DNA from: Asterias rubens
Taxonomy: Eukaryota > Echinodermata > Asteroidea > Forcipulatida > Asteriidae
Direction: 5' to 3'
NCBI RefSeq assembly: GCF_902459465.1
Contig: NC_047082.1
Coordinates: forward strand, 11,530,545 to 11,594,544
DNA length: 64,000 bases
Under the pieces are notes generated by a model. It saw nothing but the letters and a program-made list of their open reading frames with translations, was not told where the DNA came from and did no database searches. A program made the translations under genes and the position numbers. Positions 56,682 to 64,000 of the stretch are shown here, one piece after another (position 1 is the stretch's first letter; the number at the start of each line of letters is the position of its first letter).

Positions 56682-57523
56682 AGCACACGTGTAGCTCCTG
56701 AAACTCGCGTAATAATGACGACTGAGCTGCTGTTTTTAAAGCACACATGCATGACATGCAGCTCCTAAAACTTGCATAATGATGACGACTGAGCTGCTTG
56801 ATGAAACATCTCTGTTGATCAAAAACACCTGCAATGCTCATCATGTCACAAACAGTATCAGACACACCTTAAAATTAATATCCCATTTCAAACTTCTATT
56901 GAAGTCTTCAGTTACAGACTATATATTCCGTGTTCGGCTGACAAATGATCATATAGTAGAGTAATTTAATATGAAACCTAGTGATCTGTGAGGTTTCATT
57001 TTGCAAGTAATTAGCTAGGAAATCATTACACCAGATGGTGATTGCAAGCTATTGCTTGTCCCACCAACTGTTTGTTGTAGACGGTGTTGTCAGTTGCAGC
57101 ACCAAGATAATCAAACCTATCGAATTATAATGAATGGTTGAGTTTATCAGGATTTCAATTCGCAATAGTCAAAACAAGTATCAATCATTTGGCGTACAAG
57201 TTATTTTTTTTGCTTTTACAGTTGTTTAGTATGTAAATATTCCCAATTTTTTAACTAATCATTAATTGTTTTAATAAGGGAGTGTAGATTATTAGAAATC
57301 CTATACTTTCCTTAAAGAGGAATTTACATTGAAAAGGCCTATCAGACTGATGCCTACATATGTCACAGTAGAGTTTTAGATTCAGTTTTAATATAACTCT
57401 TATTATAATTTAACAAAGAGTATAAGTGGTAGGCTTCTAATACATAATCAATGACCAAGGGCATGGGGACAATTGCCTCTGTGAAATATCAGGCCCTCTA
57501 CTGTCCTGCCAATTATAAGTAAC
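56682..57523. other. Intergenic DNA with a local duplication
   Basis: At 56682-56800 there is a diverged direct duplication ('aaagcacacgtgtagctcctgaaactcgcgtaataatgacgactgagctgctg'), offset about 60 bp. No gene recognised. Confidence 0.5.
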
Positions 57524-57911
57524 TTAAAGGTAGTGGACACTATTAGTAATTGTCAAAGTCTAGCCTTCACAGTTGGTGTATCTCAACATATGCATAACAT
57601 AATTAACCTGTGAAAATTTGAGCTCAATCGGTCATCAAAGTTGCGAGATTATACTGAAAGAAAAAAACACCCTTGTCACACGAAGTTGTGTGCGTTTAGA
57701 TGGTTGATTTCGAGACCTCAAGTTCTAAATCTGAGGTCTCGAAATCAAATTCGTGGAAAATTACTTCTTTCTCGAAAACTATGGCACTTCAGAGGGAGCC
57801 GTTTCTCACAATACTTTATACCATCAACCCTCTCCCCATTACTCGACACCAAGTAAGGTTTTATGCTAATAATTATTTTGAGTAATTACCAATAGTGTCC
57901 ACTGCCTTTAA
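57524..57911 (-). repeat. MITE family A copy
   Basis: TTAA both sides. Its right TTAA directly abuts the LINE fragment starting at 57912. Confidence 0.9.
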
Positions 57912-58872
57912 GGAGAATCAAACGGTACCTGGATAAGGATACTCTCCGTCATGTTGGCAGAGCTTTAGTCCTCTCTCATATTGACTATGGCAATCTCCTT
58001 TTATTTGGTGTAACGTCATATGAATTGGACAGAGCTCAAAGATTACAAAATAGTGCAGCTCGTTTAATATTTTCCACACCCTTTAGAGAACATATTACCC
58101 CATCACTTAGGGAACTTCATTGGCTACCAATTAGAGAACGAATCCATTTTAAGATTGCTTTTCTCGTTTTTAAATGCTTTAAAGTCACCTGGAAATAGAT
58201 TTGTTTTTCTTTCAAACATAAGAGTATATATGCTTACGAACAATAAAACAATTTTTTTAGTAATTCTTTGTCACAATTTATATGTTTAAAAAATATATAA
58301 AGTTGTTTGGGGGGCTGACTCCGCCTACCCCTTTTGTGATGTCAATCGAGGCAGACTTTGCCTGCAATGCGTATAGTAAACACACGTGCAAAGTACATGT
58401 ACGTCCAAGTCGTGAGTAGGTACATTTCAAAAAGTGTTTTTCTGCATTCGTAGAAACTCACGACTTGGTCCGTACGTACTTTGCAATTGTGTTTACTCTA
58501 CGCATTACAGGCAAAGTCTGCCTCGATTGACATCACGAACAGCGCCCTCTCGGGTCGGGGTCTACTCTTAAATTTGTAAATAACATAAGAACTGATTTTT
58601 TAAAACCTTATGTTTATTCACATTCCACTCATCAAAAGTGACAAAAGCTTCATTTTGAAAAAATACCACTTCCAGGTGACTTTAACAAAACTACACCTCA
58701 TTGTATTACCACTTTACTGTCACATTACACTCCTCCACGATTTCTTCGGTCCACACTAATACTCTATCTGCTTTTCGTAAAGTCCTTAAGACTCACCCTT
58801 TTTCCAAGTTAATTTCTTTCTAGTGCGCTATGATCTGGAGGGAATAGCGCCTTATAAATTGTAGTTGTTATC
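57912..58872 (+). mobile_element. LINE (CR1/jockey-like) reverse transcriptase fragment, split by a family G MITE
   Basis: The open frame at 57912-58178 contains L-S-H-I-D-Y-G-N, Q-N-S-A-A-R-L-I and L-R-E-L-H-W-L-P-I-R-E-R-I: the thumb-side C-terminal part of non-LTR reverse transcriptases. A family G element (58179-58685) follows. With it and one TTAA removed, the frame continues without shift: F-K-C-F-N-K-T-T-P, then Y-T-P-P-R-F-L-R-S. The 3' end at about 58830-58872 ('gaatagcgccttataaattgta') is the LINE tail. 5'-truncated. Confidence 0.85.
58179..58685. repeat. MITE family G copy 2, nested in a LINE
   Basis: Inverted relative to 27538-28121. TTAA both sides, left end AGTCACCTGGAAATAG, right end CACTTCCAGGTGACT. 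Contains the shared 'tcaatcgaggcagactttgcctg' blocks. Confidence 0.9.
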
Positions 58873-59101
58873 TTTTAAAGTTAAGTGGTAAAATATCTCA
58901 TTTCAGAATACTTGTTTTGTGTTTTTCAGAGCCTCCTGTAGTGTTGCCATACTGGGAGGTGCATTGGTTACAATTATCGGTGATGGTGAGCTTTTGTAAA
59001 CTCTGGTTACGATAAGGTTCAGCTACTGATGGCACAACCGCTACCAAGGATTCAACCAAGCAATCAACCTCCTTCCCAGTGGTGAATAATCTCGCTGTGC
59101 C

Positions 59102-59121
59102 ACCCCCCCCCCCCCCCCCCC
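59102..59121. repeat. Poly(C) run
   Basis: About 20 consecutive C; simple sequence. Similar C-runs occur at about 3828 and 42620. Confidence 0.85.
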
Positions 59122-59293
59122 GACCCAGTTTTAATGGCTTGGGAAAACACTGGGTAGTATACCAAAGAGTGCTTGTTTTAAAAGCGTTTAAGCCGTGATA
59201 AATGTGTTAGAAGCCTCCTTAATTGTAAGCGGCAAGCAAGAGGCAGAATTGTATTTCATAATTATTTTAAAAAAGAAAAGTAAGCCTTTGGTT

Positions 59294-59684
59294 TTAAAGG
59301 AACACGTTGCCTTGGATCGGACGAGTTGGTCTATAAAAAAGCATTTGAAACCGTTTGTAATGAAATGTATATGGTTGGAAAGATGGTTTAAAAGTAGAAT
59401 ATAATGATCCACACAAGTATCACTCAAAATTGCACTGTTTTCATTTTACGTCGCGAATTAACACAGTCGGCCATTTATGGGAGTCAACTTTTTGACTCCC
59501 ATAAATGGCCGACCGTGTTAGTCGATGAAGTAAAACGAAAACCACGCAATTTTGAGGCATATTTGTGTAGATCATTGTATTCTACTTTTACAACATCTTT
59601 CTAACCATATCAATTTTATAACAAACGGTTACAAACGCTTTTCAAAGACCAAGTCGACCGATCCAAGGCAACGTGTTTCTTTAA
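59294..59684. repeat. MITE family F copy 2
   Basis: TTAA both sides. Ends AGGAACACGTTGCCTTGGAT / ATCCAAGGCAACGTGTTTCT. The central foldback CATTTATGGGAGTCAA / TTGACTCCCATAAATG is at about 59471-59508. Confidence 0.9.
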
Positions 59685-59980
59685 GAATCGTTCGGTTGTT
59701 TCAATCATATGAAAGTAAAACCTATCCTGTGAATATTTGGATTTAAAAGTTTGTTGAGATATCCCCCAAAATCTGGAGCGGTTATGTCCATGCAGGACGA
59801 ATAACCCGTGATTGGAATACACAATCAGAAACATTTCTGCATAACGTTACCCAAAGTGAAAACCACATTCCTTATAAGGGAATCAGTTCTCAAAATTATA
59901 TACATTATCAGCATTTGCAGTGCTTCTTTTTACCAAGTAAGATTTTATAGTAATTATTTTTTTGAGCAGTTACCCTCCCT

Positions 59981-60367
59981 TTAAAGACAGTGGACACTAT
60001 TGGTAATTGTCAAAACCAGTCTTCTCACTTTGTGTATCTCAACAATGCATAAAATAACAAACCTGTGAAAATTTGGGCTCAATGGGTTGTGGAAGTTGCG
60101 AGATAATAATGAAAGAAAAAACACCTTGTCACACGACGTTAAGTGCTTTCAGATGCTTGATTTCGAAACCTCAAATTCTAAATCTGAGATCTCGAAATCA
60201 AATTCGCAAAAAAATTACTTCTTTCTCGAAAACTACGTCACTTCAGGGGGAGCCGTTTCTCACAATGTTTTATACTATCAACCTCTCCCCTTTACTCTTT
60301 TACCAAGTAATGTTTTATGCTAATAATTATTTTGAGTAATTACCAAATTAGTGTCCACTGCTTTTAA
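59981..60367 (-). repeat. MITE family A copy
   Basis: TTAA both sides, full length, reverse orientation. Confidence 0.89.
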
Positions 60368-60970
60368 AACAAACGAAGGAACGTTTAAAAAATACACAAA
60401 GGTATTCTTTGCAGATGAGTTTATGACAAGTACTGCACTTCTTTGGTATTCAAAAAAGTACTTTACTTGTTGAGATGGAAGATATTTTATAAATAAGAGA
60501 GATTTAATCAGTTTGCTTTGTCAGATTGTATTGTAAATATTTTTAAAGTTGGCAGGTAAAGTTATCAACAATGTTTGATTCCATGCAGTACTATTATTAA
60601 GAGTGAAATGTGATATACAAAAAAAAGAGTCTTATTGCCTTTCGGTGTACTATAACCAAAGTTTATGGATAGATTGTATATAATAGTGAGATTTTGCAAC
60701 GCTGAGTGCATTTAGAGATTATATTTGATTCTGTACATGTCTGTAATTATTTATCACAGGAATTTTTTTTTGTATTTTTTCGCTTTTTTCGTAATTATGC
60801 AACTTTGAAGCAGGTTGATTGTAATAAATTACACTATTTGTTTGTACGCATACATTGGCTTGCCCACATGGCATCAAAGCAGTGTGGAAGTTAGCAATCT
60901 TGTCAATATAAAAAGCTCTTTAAACACAGGTAGAATGCTTATAATATGCAAGTAATTACAAGTATTTTGT
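60368..60970. other. Intergenic DNA, nothing recognised
   Basis: AT-rich with T-runs at about 60763-60790. No supported gene or repeat. Confidence 0.4.
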
Positions 60971-61401
60971 TTAAAGACACTGGACACCTTTGGTAATTGT
61001 CAAAGACCAGTCGTCTCACTTGGTGTTTCTCAACATATGCATAAAAATAACAAACCTTTGTGGACATTTTCTACTCAATTGGTCGTCGAAGTTGCGAGAG
61101 AATAATGGAAGAAGAAAAAAACACCCTTGTCGCACAGGTTGTGTGCTTTCAGATGCCTTGAATTAGAGACCTCAGCTGAGGTTTCGAATAAGAGACTTCA
61201 GCTGATTCGGTTTCGAATTCAATTCAAATATTTTAGTGAGAAATTACCTCTTTCAAAAACTACATTTCTTTAGAGGGAGCTGATGCTCACGGTGTTTTAT
61301 ACATGTACTATCAACAGCTCTCCATTGCTAGCTTGTAACCAAGTAAGGTTTTATGCTAACAATTATTCCGAGTAATTACCAATTGTGTCCAGTGCCTTTA
61401 A
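60971..61401 (-). repeat. MITE family A copy, variant hairpin
   Basis: TTAA both sides. The core is duplicated and changed: GAGACCTCAGCTGAGGTTTC followed by GAGACTTCAGCTGATTCGG (about 61166-61205). Confidence 0.87.
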
Positions 61402-61602
61402 GTGCTTAGGAGGATGTAATGCAAGTGTGCAGTTTAGAAGGTCTCTAGCAATTTAATGTGCAGAATCGTGTTTTGAAAAAAATAAATAAAAAATAGTCGT
61501 TGGTGTAGAATGTTAAAATTAACCCAAGGAATTGATAAGCATAACCTGAAAATAATTTGAGCGAGATTTTATGTACATGTACATAAATGCATGACATTAG
61601 AA

Positions 61603-61830
61603 ATCTGTGAACATTTGGGTTCAATTGGTCATCGAAGTTGCAAGTAAATTAATCTTCAGAAAAAGCACCCTTGCTGAAGCCTTTCTCATTCAAATTTGTG
61701 GGTGAAAAATAGACCCTCCTCTTAAACTACAGTGTACATTACTTCAAAGGGTCACGGTGACAATTTTTAACAATGTTTAATAACAGCTCTCCAGTGCTCT
61801 TTACCAAGTTAAGTTTTCATTATAGTCGGT
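61603..61830 (-). repeat. Diverged family A-related fragment
   Basis: Keeps 'ctgtgaacatttgggttcaattggtcatcgaagttgca', 'acttcaaaggg' and 'aacagctctccagtgctctttaccaagtt' from family A. Both ends are lost. Confidence 0.6.
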
Positions 61831-62315
61831 GTACAATGTACCAAAGGTATACCCTCCCCAGAGTAGACTTGACTCGAGTCCCAATCCCGTGCCATCGCCA
61901 GAGAAAACTATTGATTCAGAGAAACCTGTTCCGCGTGCGGGACAGGATCGCAGCTGCAATAACTACATTTTAACGACGGGGACGCACTCTGCTTGCACAT
62001 TACATTTGTTTGGGAATTGAATCAAGTCTATCACTAGAGGGGTCCCAGGGTCAACCTCAGTTTTGTGATGCGCTCATTTTCAAAAGGATCGAGTCCCCGG
62101 AAAAAGTAAAGACAAAATTACAAGTCTCTACCATGCTTGCCCATAAAATTGTCCTTAGTAATGAAGTTGCAATTAAAGAAGAATCTAAAGATTGTCAGAG
62201 ATTAATGATTGGTAGTTTTTTTGAATTGATTTTCGAAGTCATTTGTAAGAAGATTTAAGTCGCACAGAAGGTGCCTTTATGTGCTGGATGCTTAAAGGCA
62301 TGCTATACTTTGTTG
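61831..62315. other. Intergenic DNA, nothing recognised
   Basis: Open frames near 61830-62258 lack family resemblance and splice context. Confidence 0.4.
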
Positions 62316-62590
62316 AAGTGTTGTTGCCGAGCAGTTAAGAGCACCAAATTCAAACTCTGGTAGTTCTGATCAGCTGGGTGTGGGTTGGAATCCCATGTCT
62401 TTTGCAAGACACAGAGCCATTGCTTCGTCCTTCGGACTTAAAGCCGTTGGTCCCATGTGTAGTCTAACGCATGTAAAGGAACCAAGTGCACTTATCGAAA
62501 AGATAAGGGGTTTGCCCTGATGTTCATGGCAGTGGCTGGTGAATGCGTTGTAGCACCTTGTAAAGCCTTATAAGGTGCTACATACATGTA
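62316..62590 (+). mobile_element. tRNA-derived SINE (second type)
   Basis: Same type as 38262-38550. TTGCCGAGCAGTTAAGAGC (box A), GTGGGTTGGAATCCCATG (box B, with a T-to-G-type change from GGTTCGAATCC), body 'cttcgtccttcgga', 'cacttatcgaaaagataaggggtttgccc', and end hairpin TAGCACCTTG..TATAAGGTGCTA. Confidence 0.83.
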
Positions 62591-63489
62591 TTTCATAATT
62601 CATCAACTCAATAACCTATCCTCCAGAAAGTTTGTATAGCCAAGTGCATCGAGTACATTGTTTGTCTATACGTGCGCTATATACTGTTCGATATTTTGTC
62701 AGAGTCCTCTATCCTCACTATGTGTATCCCAACATATTCCTACTTTCGCATGAATACACCCACTTTCCCATTAACAACTACATGTAGTGTACATAGGATC
62801 ATCGGAACAAGCCCTATGGGTTTCTAGATGGCCCTCTGCTCAATGTATAGCCTTGATTCAAGGCTGTTGGCCCAGTGCGCGGCACGATTCAGCAACAAAA
62901 ACTGCACACAGTGTATACATCAACAACGTATACTTTGTATGTGCAGTACATTGTACAGCGAGAACAGTAACGAGTACGGTCGTGTCTTCAACCTCGTGCG
63001 TGTGGCTCAAGCTACTTAAATAGTACTCGTGTACCGTACAGATGGTACATGTACATGTACAGTATGTATGTGTACATACGCCATACTTGTATTATATGCA
63101 CGCTTTGTGTTATGTATGGGGGGTGCGCTGGCGGAATTCAGTGATGGGGACTGAGATTTTGCAGGTCGCAGCTGACTGGAGCGCCTTGATCAAGGCTACT
63201 CAATGCAAAGATGTATTATTTTCTTCCAAGCCATTCTTTTCATACTTCCTTCAAATGCAAAGCAAATTTGACGTGAAGACATTATCGCAGCGAATGTTTT
63301 ACAAAAGTTGAGCACAGTTCAACTGCTGTGAATAATTTGTTGGGAATATGTGACATCAACATTCATTTTGCATTCGCAGTAAGTATGAACCGGGCTTAAG
63401 ACTTGTTCTTGTGTGGAAATTAATATAAACAAACAACTAAGAAAACAAATCCAAACTGCAAAGTTTACTTTTCACAACTGAGACACATT
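62591..63489. other. Intergenic DNA with TGTAC-rich patch
   Basis: No gene recognised. 63030-63080 is dense in GTACATGTAC-type palindromes. Presumed downstream flank of the gene ending at 63615. Confidence 0.4.
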
Positions 63490-63495
63490 TTTATT
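63490..63495 (-). terminator. Candidate poly(A) signal of the right-edge gene
   Basis: AATAAA on the minus strand, about 120 nt past the stop codon at 63615-63617. Confidence 0.55.
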
Positions 63496-63614
63496 CAGTA
63501 TTGATATTAACATTAACTGGTAGTTCAGGAAATAGTAACATTAGGATCTTAAGATGCATTATAAAAATCATCTTCCTTATGCAAGAAACTTATTTTGTTC
63601 AGGATGTGATCTGT

Positions 63615-63791
63615 TCAAGTGGAACAACTGCACATGACAAGTGTTGCCAATCTGGTGTGTCGTTGTGTAGAAAGTCTGTAAGCCAAATGTTTCAAACCAG
63701 CTAGTTGACTTTGATGTTCCGTCAATGGCTTGAAGACCTCCTCTGGTCTCAGTTGTGATTGCCTAGGAACATCTAATACTGACTGAAGTTC
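63615..63791 (-). CDS. Last exon of an unidentified gene, partial
   Basis: Minus strand: a strong acceptor (TTTTTGTTTTACAG|GAACTTCAG) is followed by 58 codons and TGA. If read in phase 0 it starts E-L-Q-S-V-L and includes R-P-E-E-V-F-K-P-L-T and L-A-G-L-K-H-L-A-Y-R-L-S-T-Q, an amphipathic helical-looking stretch. It ends M-C-S-C-S-T. An AATAAA lies ~120 nt downstream. I do not recognise the family. The upstream exons lie beyond 63792, probably outside the window. The exon structure and poly(A) signal support a real gene, but function is unknown. Confidence 0.55.
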   Translation of the reverse strand, partial: ELQSVLDVPRQSQLRPEEVFKPLTEHQSQLAGLKHLAYRLSTQRHTRLATLVMCSCST

Positions 63792-64000
63792 CTGTAAAAC
63801 AAAAAACAGGGACCGACAACGTTTAGCAATCAACAAAAAGGATACAAATATAGAATATTTATCATTGTGTATAACATCCTGAAAATTGTGCATCGTTTTA
63901 ACTTATTTTCTCCCAACTCCACCATTGATTACGCCTAAATTTTCACGAGCTTGTGATTTTATGTACATGGTTGATCACACCAAAAATTATAGAGCGCCAT

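Noticed and set aside
57641..57885. Recurring 60-80-codon open frames (for example with V-C-F-Q-M-L-D-F-E-T) as a gene family
   Set aside because: They are translations of family A MITEs, appear on both strands and in several frames, and follow the repeat boundaries.

Overview
The window is eukaryotic nuclear DNA, most likely from a marine deuterostome and probably an echinoderm. The evidence is intron-split genes with GT-AG sites, AATAAA poly(A) signals, very low gene density, and heavy loads of short inverted-repeat DNA transposons, tRNA-derived SINEs and 5'-truncated LINE ends. The species assignment is inference. No prokaryotic or viral gene set is present.

Left third (1-19.5 kb), minus strand: the first coding exon of an SLC16-type (monocarboxylate transporter-like) gene runs off the left edge (ATG at 248). 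A second, complete SLC16-like gene lies upstream of it. I could assemble it from six exons (19296-19473, 14532-14828, 10575-10975, 9933-10158, 9310-9453, 8092-8342). All junctions are GT-AG and the exons sum to 1497 nt, or 498 aa with 12 membrane segments. The two genes are head-to-tail and suggest a local transporter cluster.

Middle (19.5-46.9 kb): I see no protein-coding gene. The DNA is mostly repeats: one ~390-bp MITE family (here 'family A') plus families D, E, F and G. All are bounded by TTAA, and three nested insertions show directly that TTAA is the duplicated target. Other material includes tRNA-derived SINEs, an ~84-bp satellite broken by a SINE fragment, a perfect 94-bp-arm palindrome, family K, J and C elements, and several recent tandem duplications.

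Right third: a single-exon gene at 47032-50346 (+) encodes a 1104-aa FAM110-like protein. The FAM110 N-terminal and C-terminal blocks are recognisable but are separated by a very long disordered region. To its right come more TTAA MITEs, a 342-bp ATATCG-rich element with a perfect 10-bp target duplication, a LINE reverse-transcriptase fragment split by a MITE, and further SINEs. At 63615-63791 (-) lies what looks like the last exon of an unidentified gene entering from beyond the right edge, with an AATAAA signal downstream.

The most unusual content is the TTAA-bounded MITE population: about 34 elements in at least five sequence families, roughly a fifth of the window. It keeps a central hairpin even where the hairpin sequence differs, and it leaves datable nested insertions.
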